Shown here piece by piece: positions 24,392 to 32,810 of a stretch of DNA of 64,000 nucleotides; the first letter of the stretch is position 1; every line of letters starts with the position of its first letter. Under the pieces are notes generated by a model that made no database searches, had not been told where the DNA came from, and saw nothing but the letters and a program-made list of their open reading frames with translations. This DNA comes from Bradyrhizobium sp. CCGB12 (lineage in GTDB: Bacteria > Pseudomonadota > Alphaproteobacteria > Rhizobiales > Xanthobacteraceae): contig NZ_JANADO010000001.1 of NCBI RefSeq assembly GCF_024199845.1, positions 1 through 64,000 of the forward strand. Reading direction: 5' to 3'. Position numbers and translations under genes: made by a program.

Positions 24392-25426
24392 ATGAAACGC
24401 TTTGCAAACCTGAAACGACTGGGGTTCTTCACGCGGCTGCTCGACGAAGCTCCGCCGGCCGAGCGATATCGCTTCGCGGCCGAGCAGATCGTGCGCGCGG
24501 AGAAATCCGGGCTCGATTCCGCCTGGATCGCACAGCATCATTTCCACGAGCGCGAAGGCGGCCTGCCGTCACCCTTCGCCTTCCTCGGTTACGTCGCAGC
24601 CCAAACCTCGCGCATCCGCCTCGGCACCGGCATCGTCACGCTGCCGCTGGAGAATGCGGTGCGGGTGGCTGAGGACGCCGCGGTGCTCGACCTCCTCTGC
24701 AATGGTCGCTTCGAACTCGGCGTCGGCACCGGCGGCAACCCGTCGGCCTTCGCCGCCTTCGGCCTGGACAGCGCCCAGCGCAACGAGATCTTTGCCCGCA
24801 ACCTGGAGATCGTGCGCACGGCGCTGGTCGGCAAGCCGCTCGATGGCGGCGACACGCTCTATCCGCAACGGCCGGAATTGGACAAGCGCATCTGGCAGGC
24901 GACGTTCTCGGTCGCGGGCGGCGCCCGGGCCGGCAAGGCCGGCGATGGCCTGCTGCTGTCGCGCACGCAGCCGCGGACCAAGGAGGCGCCGCGCGCGACG
25001 CTCGCCGAAATCCAGAACCCGATCATCGACGCCTATCTCGCAGCGCTGCCGCCGGGATGCGAGCCTCGTATCATGGCCTCGCGCAGCGTCTTCGTCGCCG
25101 ACGACCATGCCGAAGCGATGCGCCTCGCCGATATCGGGCTGCGTCGTGCGTTGCCGCAATTCCTCAAGGGTGGCCACGCCAGGCCGGGCGAGACGCTGGA
25201 GGAAATGATCACGGCATTCGATACCCATGTCGGCGCGGCCGACGGCGTTATCGCCTCGCTGCGTACCGATGCCACGTTGGAGCGGGTGACCGATCTCGTC
25301 TTCCAGGCGCATTCGGTCGACGCGCCGCACCCCCATATCCTGCGTTCGATCGAGCTGGTCGCCGACAAGGTCGCACCGGCGCTTGGCTGGACCCGGGTGG
25401 CGCCAGGTGTGGCGTTGGCGGGTTAG
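24392..25426 (+). CDS. LLM-class flavin-dependent monooxygenase
   Basis: This 344-residue protein has the luciferase-like monooxygenase fold, using FMNH2 and oxygen. The ATG at 24392 follows an AGGGG site at 5 bases. Family features are the early GFFTRLLDEAP segment, the IAQHHFHEREGGLPSP stretch and the TSRIRLGTGIVTLPLENAVRVAED segment, followed by FELGVGTGGNP. I recognise it as the KPN_01858-like subfamily, which tends to occur with the two carboxymuconolactone-decarboxylase-like genes that follow here. The substrate of that subfamily is not established, to my knowledge. Confidence 0.87.
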   Translation: MKRFANLKRLGFFTRLLDEAPPAERYRFAAEQIVRAEKSGLDSAWIAQHHFHEREGGLPSPFAFLGYVAAQTSRIRLGTGIVTLPLENAVRVAEDAAVLDLLCNGRFELGVGTGGNPSAFAAFGLDSAQRNEIFARNLEIVRTALVGKPLDGGDTLYPQRPELDKRIWQATFSVAGGARAGKAGDGLLLSRTQPRTKEAPRATLAEIQNPIIDAYLAALPPGCEPRIMASRSVFVADDHAEAMRLADIGLRRALPQFLKGGHARPGETLEEMITAFDTHVGAADGVIASLRTDATLERVTDLVFQAHSVDAPHPHILRSIELVADKVAPALGWTRVAPGVALAG

Positions 25427-25460
25427 CTGGAATGAATGGGATCGCATTGCACGAGGCTGA

Positions 25461-26063
25461 ATGATGGGAATGCAAGATATTATCGATACGCTCGCCGGGA
25501 TCGAACCTGGATCGGCCCTGGATGCCATCCGTGCCCGCCGTCTTCAGGCGCGCGAGAATGCGCAGAAGAGCTATCTCTTCCTGTTCGAGCCGGTCGACGC
25601 GGGCGATTTTCCGCTGGCCGAGCGTGCCGCGGTCGCGGCCTTCGTGACCGGGCTCCATGGCGAGTCTCCCGTTGCCGCCTTCTATCGCGAGAAGCTTGCC
25701 GCGAATGCGGATGGAGCGGCGCTCGTCGAGGCGATCCAGGTTGAGATTGAGCGCGGCCAGACCTCAGGCCCCTACGGCGCCTTTCCGGCCGGCCCATTGT
25801 CGATCGAGAACAAGGCCGGTTTGATCTATCGCGTCAGCGCGGAACGTAAGCCCGAGCTCGGCGCCCGGCTCGTTGCGGCATTCGAGCACGCGCATCTGCT
25901 GGTGTTCCGTCCGCGCGACGCCGCCTCCGCGGACATGAAGGCGCTGCAGGCCGCCGGCTGGTCGAGCACCGGCATCGTCACCTTCTCCCAGCTCGTTGCG
26001 TTTCTGTCGTTCCAGCTGCGCGTCGTCAGCGGTTTGCGCACGCTCGCCGCAGCGAACGCATAA
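25461..26063 (+). CDS. CMD-domain protein, Avi_7170-like
   Basis: This 200-residue helical protein resembles the carboxymuconolactone-decarboxylase-domain group called the Avi_7170 family. It has no CxxC motif, so it is unlikely to be a peroxidase by itself and may be a structural or catalytic partner of the AhpD-like protein. It starts 34 bases after the monooxygenase stop and ends 14 bases before the AhpD-like gene, so the three are co-transcribed. Confidence 0.75.
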   Translation: MMGMQDIIDTLAGIEPGSALDAIRARRLQARENAQKSYLFLFEPVDAGDFPLAERAAVAAFVTGLHGESPVAAFYREKLAANADGAALVEAIQVEIERGQTSGPYGAFPAGPLSIENKAGLIYRVSAERKPELGARLVAAFEHAHLLVFRPRDAASADMKALQAAGWSSTGIVTFSQLVAFLSFQLRVVSGLRTLAAANA

Positions 26064-26077
26064 GAGGAGCCGGCAAC

Positions 26078-26656
26078 ATGAGCCCTACCGTCAATCCTCC
26101 CGCCGTATTCACCCAGGACGAGCTCGGCTGGGTATCGTGGATCGATCCGCTGCCCGAGACCGAGCTGACCGAACGGCACTTCGCCGGCCTGGTCGATCGC
26201 GCCCGCGCCAAGTCGGAGTATTTCCGCCTCCTGGTGCGCGATCCCGAAGTGCTGGAAGCCCGCACCAAGACCGACAAGGACATCTTCTACAATGTCGCCG
26301 ACGGCCTGCCTCGCGCCGAGCGCGAGCTCGCGGCGGCTGCGACCTCGCGCTACAACGGCTGCATCTATTGCGCCTCCGTGCATGCGCGCTTCGCCAGCAC
26401 CTATTCCAAGCGCCGCGACGACGTGCAGCGCCTGCTCGACGAGGGCGTCGGTGCCGATCTCGGCGCGCGCTGGAACGCCGTGGTCAAGGCCTCGGTGGCG
26501 TTGGCGACAACGCCAATCGCGTTTGGTCCCGACAATATCGCCGAGCTGCGCCGCGCCGGCCTCGATGATGCCGAGATCGTCGATGTCATCAACGGTGCGT
26601 CGTTCTTCAACTGGGCGAACCGGCTGATGCTGTCGCTCGGCGAGCCTTCGAAATAG
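26078..26656 (+). CDS. AhpD-like alkylhydroperoxidase-domain protein, Avi_7169-like
   Basis: This 192-residue protein carries the AhpD core motif CIYCASVHARFA, with Cys95, Cys98 and His102, the redox-active set of alkylhydroperoxidase AhpD. It belongs to the Avi_7169-like group found beside KPN_01858-type monooxygenases. It could remove peroxide made by uncoupled flavin chemistry or act on the product. A GAGG site precedes the ATG. Confidence 0.85.
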   Translation: MSPTVNPPAVFTQDELGWVSWIDPLPETELTERHFAGLVDRARAKSEYFRLLVRDPEVLEARTKTDKDIFYNVADGLPRAERELAAAATSRYNGCIYCASVHARFASTYSKRRDDVQRLLDEGVGADLGARWNAVVKASVALATTPIAFGPDNIAELRRAGLDDAEIVDVINGASFFNWANRLMLSLGEPSK

Positions 26657-26726
26657 GCCGCGTCAGCCGCGTCACCGGCACAGAAATTGTCGCTTGTTCG
26701 TAACACCTGAGTGGATGGAGCCATGC

Positions 26727-27884
26727 ATGAGCAACATTGATCGTCGGTCCCTGGTCAAGGGCTCGCTTGCCGCCATGATGGCGGGAGCCGCCATCTCGCG
26801 AGCTGCGTTTGCGCAATCCTCTGAGCCGATCCTGCTCGGCGTCAGCGGTCCCCTCACGGGACCGAATGCGCAATATGGCACACAATGGAAGCAGGGTTTC
26901 GATCTCGCACTCGACGAGATCCAGGCCGCCGGCGGCATCAACGGCCGCAAGCTCGCCTACCAATTCGAGGACAGTCAGAGCGATCCGCGCCAGTCGGTGG
27001 CGATCGCCCAGAAATTCGTCTCCGATCCCCGCATCGTCATGGAGCTCGGCGATTTCTCGAGTCCCGCCTCGATGGCGGCCTCGCCGATCTATCAGCGCGG
27101 CGGCCTCGTGCAGTTCGGCTTCACCAATTCGCACCCCGATTTCACCAAGGGCGGCGACTTCATGTGGAGCACGTCGGTCAGCCAGGCCGACGAGCAGCCG
27201 CTGCTGGCATCCTATGCCGTGAGGCGCCTCGGCCTGAAGAAGCTCGCGGTGCTGCACCTCAACACCGACTGGGGCCGTACCAGCCGCGACTATTTCGTCA
27301 ACGCGGCGAAGGAATATGGCGCGGAGATCGCGATCACCGAAGGCTACATCGCGGAGGAGCGCGACTTCCGCTCCACGCTGGTGCGCGTCCGCGACGCCAA
27401 TCCGGACGGCCTGATCCTGATCTCCTATTACTCCGACGGCGCGCTGATCGCGCGCCAGGCCCGTCAGGTCGGCCTCAAGCAAGTGATCTGTGCGGCAAGC
27501 TCGGTCTATTCGCCGAAGTTTCTGGAGCTTGGCGGTGACGCGGTCGAAGACGTCCATGTCGGCACGCGCTACTTCCCGGAAGACCCGCGGCCAGAGGTGC
27601 AGAAGTTTATTGCCGGCTTCAAGAAGAAGTACAACGGGCTCGAGCCCGACGCCTTCAATGCCTACGCCTATGACGCGATGAACATGGCGGCTGCCGTGGT
27701 GAGGATCGGGGGCGCCGACCGCAAGGCGATCCGTGACGCCTTCACCAAGGTCAAGGACGTCCCCAGCGTGATCTTCGGCGCGGCGACGTTCGACGTCGCG
27801 ACCCGCCGCGTCAAGGGCGCCATGAATGCCGAGCTCGTCGTGCGCAAGGGCCAGTTCGCGCTCTGGGACGGCAAGCCGACCTGA
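26727..27884 (+). CDS. Branched-chain-amino-acid-type ABC substrate-binding protein
   Basis: This 385-residue protein is a LivJ-like (Peripla_BP_6) binding protein. The ATG at 26727 has GGAG 6 bases upstream; earlier start codons in the frame lack a good site. The N-terminus is a Tat-like leader (DRRSLVKG, then a hydrophobic alanine-rich run ending AFA-Q). The VSGPLTGPNAQYGTQWKQGFDLALDEI segment is typical. It opens the liv-type transport genes and feeds the fused permease at 27941. In this context it may bind an aromatic, sulfur or amide compound rather than an amino acid. Confidence 0.88.
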   Translation: MSNIDRRSLVKGSLAAMMAGAAISRAAFAQSSEPILLGVSGPLTGPNAQYGTQWKQGFDLALDEIQAAGGINGRKLAYQFEDSQSDPRQSVAIAQKFVSDPRIVMELGDFSSPASMAASPIYQRGGLVQFGFTNSHPDFTKGGDFMWSTSVSQADEQPLLASYAVRRLGLKKLAVLHLNTDWGRTSRDYFVNAAKEYGAEIAITEGYIAEERDFRSTLVRVRDANPDGLILISYYSDGALIARQARQVGLKQVICAASSVYSPKFLELGGDAVEDVHVGTRYFPEDPRPEVQKFIAGFKKKYNGLEPDAFNAYAYDAMNMAAAVVRIGGADRKAIRDAFTKVKDVPSVIFGAATFDVATRRVKGAMNAELVVRKGQFALWDGKPT

Positions 27885-27940
27885 TCTGATGGCCGGAGCG
27901 GGGGCTCCGGCCGCATTCCTCTCTACACGGTGACATCAGC

Positions 27941-29764
27941 GTGTCTTCCTGGCTCGACTACACGATCAACGGGCTGATCGTCGGCAATGTCTACGCCCTC
28001 GTTGCGGTCGGGCTTGCGCTGATCTTCGGCGTCAGCCGGCTGATCAACTTCGCGCAAGGCTCGATTTATCTGGTCGGCGCCTATATCGGCTGGGTCGCAG
28101 TGGTGCAGCTGCATACACCGCTGCCGCTCACCATCATCGTGGTCGCAGTCGCTGCAGCCATCGTCGGGCTCATCATCGAGCGTTTCGGCCTGCGTCCGCT
28201 CCAGAACTCGGTGCGCATCGCGCCGCTGCTCGCGACCATCGGTATCAGCTTCGTGCTCGATCAGCTGGTGATGCTGACCTTCTCGCCCAATCCGCGCGCG
28301 CTGCCGAGCCAGCTGCCGGATGTGCGCTTTCAGGTCGGTGGCGGCACGATCGGGCCTCTTGACTTGCTCATCGCCGGTGTCGGCCTCACCAGCGCGCTGC
28401 TGCTGTTCGTGTTCCTGCGTTACACCAAGCTTGGCTGGGCGGTGCGCGCCACGGCGCAGGACCGCGACGCCGCCATGCAGATGGGCGTCGATGTCAACCG
28501 CGTCAATCAAGCCGTGTTCGGCATTGCCGCCGCGCTCGGCGGCGTCTCTGGTTTGCTGGTCGGCATGTACTACAACCAGATCGACACCGCGATGAGCCTG
28601 CAGGCGACGCTCAAGGGCGTCGTCGCGGAAGTCGTCGGTGGCGCCGGCAACGTGCCTGGTGCCGTCATCGGTAGTCTGTTGCTGGGACTGGTCGAGAGCT
28701 ACGGCGTCGCGGTATTCGGCACCAGCTATCGCAATCTGTTCGCCTTCCTGCTGCTGGTCGTCGTGCTCGTGCTGCGGCCGAATGGCCTGTTCGCCAGCGC
28801 ACGGCAGGCGCCGCCCGAGCCGCTCACCGGCACTTTTATTGCGCCGAGCCGTCCGGTGCGTATTCCGCGCTGGGCCTTGCTGGTCGCGGCCGGCATCTTC
28901 GCGATTTTGCCGTTCTTCCCGGTGTCCTTCTACGTGCTCCAGACCCTGATCAATGCCTGGCTGCTCGGCATGCTTGCGCTGAGCCTCACGCTGGTGGCGG
29001 GCACAGTCGGCCAGGTCTCACTCGGACACGCGGCATTGCTCGCGATCGGCGCCTATACGTCAGCGCTGCTGTCGCTGACGCTCAACGTCCCGGTCGGCCT
29101 CGCCATCATCGGCGGTGGCCTGATGAGCGCCGCGCTCGGCACGCTGTTGATCTCGCCGTCGTTCCGCCTGCGGGGGCACTATGTCTCGATCGCGACGCTC
29201 GCGATCGGCGAGATCGTGTCGCTGGTGATTTTGAACTGGGAAAGCGTCACGCGCGGCCCCATCGGCATCTCCGGCATCCCGCCGCTGTCGCTGTTCGGCT
29301 ATGATTTGATCAGCCCGAATTCGATCTACTGGTTCAGCTTTGCCGTGATGGTCGTGCTGGCGCTGCTGCAGGGGCGGCTGCTCACTTCGCATCTCGGCCG
29401 GAGCTTTCGCGCCATCCGCGACGACGACATCGCCGCGCGCGCCTATGGCGTCAGCCTCAACCGCTACAAGTCGCTCGCCTTCATCTTCGGCGGGTTTGCC
29501 GCCGGCGTCAGCGGCGGCATTGCCGCGCATCTCTATTCCTACATCAACCACGAGACCTTCAACACGCAGCAATCGATCCTGGCGCTGACGGTCGTGATCC
29601 TCGGCGGCCTTGGCAATGTCGTCGGCGCCATCGTCGGCGCGGTCGCACTGGTTGGACTGCCGGAAGTTTTCCGGATCGCGGCGGAGTACCGCATCCTGAT
29701 CTACGGCATCGTGCTGCTGCTGCTCGTGCGGTTCAGGCCGCAAGGCCTGCTGGGGACGATGTGA
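27941..29764 (+). CDS. Fused LivH-LivM ABC permease
   Basis: This 607-residue membrane protein joins two permeases normally made separately. Residues about 1-290 are LivH-like ([46 protein letters not shown]). Residues about 305-605 are LivM-like ([51 protein letters not shown] end). The EAA-like cytoplasmic loops are present in both halves. The start is GTG at 27941, and the stop overlaps the livG start. It should form the whole membrane pore with the two ATPases LivG and LivF. Confidence 0.92.
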   Translation: MSSWLDYTINGLIVGNVYALVAVGLALIFGVSRLINFAQGSIYLVGAYIGWVAVVQLHTPLPLTIIVVAVAAAIVGLIIERFGLRPLQNSVRIAPLLATIGISFVLDQLVMLTFSPNPRALPSQLPDVRFQVGGGTIGPLDLLIAGVGLTSALLLFVFLRYTKLGWAVRATAQDRDAAMQMGVDVNRVNQAVFGIAAALGGVSGLLVGMYYNQIDTAMSLQATLKGVVAEVVGGAGNVPGAVIGSLLLGLVESYGVAVFGTSYRNLFAFLLLVVVLVLRPNGLFASARQAPPEPLTGTFIAPSRPVRIPRWALLVAAGIFAILPFFPVSFYVLQTLINAWLLGMLALSLTLVAGTVGQVSLGHAALLAIGAYTSALLSLTLNVPVGLAIIGGGLMSAALGTLLISPSFRLRGHYVSIATLAIGEIVSLVILNWESVTRGPIGISGIPPLSLFGYDLISPNSIYWFSFAVMVVLALLQGRLLTSHLGRSFRAIRDDDIAARAYGVSLNRYKSLAFIFGGFAAGVSGGIAAHLYSYINHETFNTQQSILALTVVILGGLGNVVGAIVGAVALVGLPEVFRIAAEYRILIYGIVLLLLVRFRPQGLLGTM

Positions 29765-30606
29765 TGGCGGAGCAGCACATCTCCATGTTGTCCCTGCGCG
29801 GGCTGACGCGCCGGTTCGGCGGCCTCACCGCCGTCGATGCCATCGATCTCGATCTCGCCAAGGGCGAGCTGATCAGCATCATCGGTCCGAACGGCGCCGG
29901 CAAGACGACGCTGTTCAATCTCGTGACCGGTCTCGACCGGCCCGACGCCGGTGCTGTCAGCTTTGAGGGGCAGGACATCACGGGGCTGTCCCCGGAACGG
30001 CTCGCGGCCGAGGGCATCGCGCGCACGTTTCAGCTCGGCCGCGTCTTCGGCAATCTCAGCGTCATGGACAACGTGCTGATCGGCGCGCACACGCGCTTAC
30101 GCGCCGTGAGGCCGGCCGTGCCGGTGATCGGCCCGCTGCTGGAGCTGGGACTGGCGCTGTTGCGACCGGCTAGCGTCAAGGCGGAGGAGGAGCGGCTGCG
30201 CGCGGAGGTAAAGGCCATCCTCGCCCGCTTCGGCGAACGGCTGCTGCCGCGGATCGACCAGCCGGCCTATAGCCTCTCCTATGCCAACCGCCGCCGCATC
30301 GAGATCGCGCGTGCGCTCGCCTTGAGGCCGCGCCTGCTTCTGCTCGACGAGCCGACAGCCGGCATGAATCCGACCGAGACCGCAGAGATGCAGGCCCTCA
30401 TCGCCGAGCTGAAGGCGGAAGGGCTGACCATCCTCCTGATCGAGCACAAGCTTGAGATGGTGATGCGCCTCTCGGACCGCGTCGTCGTCATGGACGAGGG
30501 CAAGAAGATCGCGGAAGGGCCGGGCGAACAGGTGCGGAGCGATCCCAAGGTGATCGAGGCCTATCTCGGCCACGGCCTGACGACGGAGCAGGAGAGTGCG
30601 GCATGA
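29764..30606 (+). CDS. livG: LivG-type ABC transporter ATPase
   Basis: This 280-residue ATPase has Walker A GPNGAGKTT (41-49), Walker B LLLLDEPTAGMNPTE and the H-loop LLIEHKLE. I chose the ATG at 29764 (overlapping the permease stop as TGATG); a GTG one codon earlier is equivalent. The ABC signature is unusual: SLSYANRRRIEIARAL, where LivG proteins usually have a GxQR form. It pairs with LivF, overlapping it by 4 bases. Confidence 0.9.
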   Translation: MAEQHISMLSLRGLTRRFGGLTAVDAIDLDLAKGELISIIGPNGAGKTTLFNLVTGLDRPDAGAVSFEGQDITGLSPERLAAEGIARTFQLGRVFGNLSVMDNVLIGAHTRLRAVRPAVPVIGPLLELGLALLRPASVKAEEERLRAEVKAILARFGERLLPRIDQPAYSLSYANRRRIEIARALALRPRLLLLDEPTAGMNPTETAEMQALIAELKAEGLTILLIEHKLEMVMRLSDRVVVMDEGKKIAEGPGEQVRSDPKVIEAYLGHGLTTEQESAA

Positions 30607-31343
30607 CGAACGCTTCTGGCGAACCGCTGCTCGCGCTTTCGGGCGTCAACACCTTCTATGGCCAGGCCCAGGTGCATTTCGACCTGTCGATATCGGTCGC
30701 GCGCGGTCACATCGTCTGCCTGCTCGGCGGCAATGCCAGCGGCAAGTCGACGACCATGAAGATCATCCTTGGCCTCGTGAAACCGCGCTCGGGCGAGGTG
30801 ACGTTCGATGGCGCCTCGTTGATCGGCCTTTCCACGCCGCAGATCGTTCGCCGCGGCATCGCCTCGGTGCCGGAGGCGCGGCGGCTGTTCGCGGACATGA
30901 GCGTCCGCGAGAACATCCTGATGGGCGCCTTCGTGCGCAACGATCGCGAGGCGGTGGCGCAGGATCTCGATAAGATGCTCTCGCTGTTCCCAAGACTCGG
31001 CCAGCGGCTGTCGCAGCGCGCCGGCTCGCTCTCAGGCGGCGAGCAGCAGATGGTGGCGATGGCGCGCGCACTGATGAGCCGGCCCCGCATGATCGTGATG
31101 GACGAGCCGACCATGGGCCTGTCGCCGCTCTATGTCGACCGCGTGCTCGAACTGATCCGCACCATCAACCAGGACGGCGTCTCGGTGTTCATGGTCGAGC
31201 AGAATGCCAGCCTCGCGCTCGAGATCGCGCATGAAGCCTATGTGCTCCAGACCGGCAAGATCGTGCTGTCAGGCCCGGCGCGGACCCTGAAGGACGATCC
31301 CCGCGTCCGCGACGCCTATCTCGGCGGTTCCGAGGCGGCTTGA
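30603..31343 (+). CDS. livF: LivF-type ABC transporter ATPase
   Basis: This 246-residue ATPase is of the LivF group (FYGQAQVHFDLS opening). Walker A is GGNASGKST at 42-50, a variant with Asn-Ala-Ser in the variable positions. The signature LSGGEQQMVAMARAL and Walker B MIVMDEPTMGLSPLYVD are intact. It ends the transport operon; repeats follow. Confidence 0.9.
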   Translation: MTNASGEPLLALSGVNTFYGQAQVHFDLSISVARGHIVCLLGGNASGKSTTMKIILGLVKPRSGEVTFDGASLIGLSTPQIVRRGIASVPEARRLFADMSVRENILMGAFVRNDREAVAQDLDKMLSLFPRLGQRLSQRAGSLSGGEQQMVAMARALMSRPRMIVMDEPTMGLSPLYVDRVLELIRTINQDGVSVFMVEQNASLALEIAHEAYVLQTGKIVLSGPARTLKDDPRVRDAYLGGSEAA

Positions 31344-31362
31344 CGCGCCGCTGTTCCCATAT

Positions 31363-31432
31363 CGTCATGGCCGGGCATGGCCGTCCGAAGGACGGCGTCG
31401 CGTCCGCTCGCCTATGACCGGCCATCCACGTC
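31363..31432. repeat. GTCATGGCCGGG...CCGGCCATCCACG palindromic repeat
   Basis: The outer arms (GTCATGGCCGGG and CCGGCCATCCACG) form an imperfect inverted repeat of a type I know to be dispersed in Bradyrhizobium genomes. Inside is a perfect hairpin, GCCGTCC-GAA-GGACGGC (31380-31396), which may help end the liv transcript. Confidence 0.6.
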
Positions 31433-31474
31433 TTTCCGGCCTGACAGAGAACGTGGTGCGAAGATTGTCCGTGG

Positions 31475-31611
31475 CGCATCCTTCGAGACGCCCGCCTCCG
31501 GCGGGCCCTCAGGATGAGGACGGAATGCGCGGCAGCAATTTCGACGAGCACAGCCGCGACACGAGACCTCATCCTGAGGAGCCCGCAAAGCGGGCGTCTC
31601 GAAGGATGGCC
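31475..31611. repeat. Head-to-head pair of 44-bp palindromic elements
   Basis: The sequence at 31476-31519 (CATCCTTCGAGACGCCCGCC...CCTCAGGATGAGG) returns in inverted orientation at 31567-31609 (CCTCATCCTGAGG...GGCGTCTCGAAGGATGG). Each copy has its own short internal CCCGC/GCGGG hairpin. The two copies differ mainly in the loop bases. This is a known style of mobile palindromic repeat in Bradyrhizobiaceae. Confidence 0.75.
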
Positions 31612-31714
31612 ACAGGCACTGCTGCAAAGCCGCCTTGCCGGATTGGGCTGGCTAGTGTGATCATCTTGTGAAAATATCATACCGGTGGCGCGACGGCGCA
31701 CGCAGCGGGACGGA

Positions 31715-32788
31715 ATGGTTGTCGTGACGAAGTTGTCTTTGCGGGCGGTCGAGCCCGGCGTGGTGCTGCTGTTCGGCGGGCTCATCGTCGCCAACATCGC
31801 CGCATGGGCCTGGGCCTTCGCGGCGTTCGGCGACCGGCCGACGGTGATGGCGACCGCGCTGCTCGCCTGGGTGTTTGGCCTCCGCCACGCCGTCGATGCC
31901 GATCACATCGCGGCCATCGACAATGTCGTGCGCAAGCTGATGCAGGCGGGCGGTGCGCCGCGCAGCGTTGGGCTCTATTTCGCGCTCGGTCATTCCACCG
32001 TGGTCGTGGTTGCGACCATGCTGCTCGCGCTCGGTGTCGTCAGTTTTGGCGGCGACAGCCTGCTCAAGGAGATCGGCGGGCTGATCGGCACGTCGGTCTC
32101 GGCGCTGTTCCTGCTGGTGATCGCGGCCATCAATCTCGCCATCTTCGCCGGCCTGTGGCGGACGTTCCGCATGGCGCGCGAGCAAGGCATTCACGACGCC
32201 GCAGGCCTCGATGCGCTCCTCGCCAATCGCGGCGTCCTGGCGCGGCTGCTTGGCCCGATGTTCCGCCTGGTGACGAAGCCGTGGCACATGTATCCGCTCG
32301 GCTTCCTGTTCGGCCTTGGCTTCGACACCGCGACCGAGATCGGCCTGCTCAGCATCTCCGCCAGCGAGGCCGCGCGCGGCGCCTCGCTCGCCGATGTCCT
32401 GGTCTTCCCGGTGCTGTTCGCTTCGGGCATGGCGCTGGTCGATACCGCCGACTCCGCGCTGATGGTTAGCGCCTATCGCTGGGCCTTCGTCGATCCCCTG
32501 CGAAAGCTCTGGTACAACCTCACGATCACGGGCGCTTCGGTCGCGGTTGCGCTGTTCATCGGCGGCATCGAGGCGCTCGGGCTAATCGCCGACCGTCTCG
32601 GCCTCTCCGGCGGCGTGTGGGCGGTGGTCGACGGCCTCAACGAGTCACTGGCGAATGTCGGCTTCGTCGTGATCGCGCTGTTCGCCGCGGCCTGGCTCGT
32701 CTCCGTCCTGCTCTATCGTCGCATGTTCGCACATGAGCGGCCGCGCGCGCCGGATGCGCTCGTAGGCGATGCCACCGAGGCGGTGTGA
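31715..32788 (+). CDS. NiCoT-family nickel/cobalt permease
   Basis: This membrane protein of 357 residues (ATG at 31715; GTG at 31685 would add 10) belongs to the HoxN/NicT group. The signature RHAVDADHIAAIDN (57-70, the HX4DH metal motif in helix II) and LGFDTATEIGLL (about 205-216) are both present, as is the NLGFVVIALF-like last helix. It imports Ni2+ or Co2+; in Bradyrhizobium this could serve hydrogenase or urease, but no such genes lie here. It stands alone between repeats and a convergent gene. Confidence 0.92.
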   Translation: MVVVTKLSLRAVEPGVVLLFGGLIVANIAAWAWAFAAFGDRPTVMATALLAWVFGLRHAVDADHIAAIDNVVRKLMQAGGAPRSVGLYFALGHSTVVVVATMLLALGVVSFGGDSLLKEIGGLIGTSVSALFLLVIAAINLAIFAGLWRTFRMAREQGIHDAAGLDALLANRGVLARLLGPMFRLVTKPWHMYPLGFLFGLGFDTATEIGLLSISASEAARGASLADVLVFPVLFASGMALVDTADSALMVSAYRWAFVDPLRKLWYNLTITGASVAVALFIGGIEALGLIADRLGLSGGVWAVVDGLNESLANVGFVVIALFAAAWLVSVLLYRRMFAHERPRAPDALVGDATEAV

Positions 32789-32810
32789 GCAGCGGGCCTG
32801 GTCCGTCGGA

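Larger units (their letters stand above)
31344..31714. other. Repeat-filled intergenic region
   Basis: This 370-base stretch between livF and the nickel/cobalt permease gene has no supported gene. Most of it is made of the palindromic repeats at 31363-31432 and 31475-31611. Confidence 0.55.

Noticed and set aside
31475..31611. Possible CRISPR array
   Set aside because: Only two copies, in inverted rather than direct orientation; it is a palindromic repeat pair.
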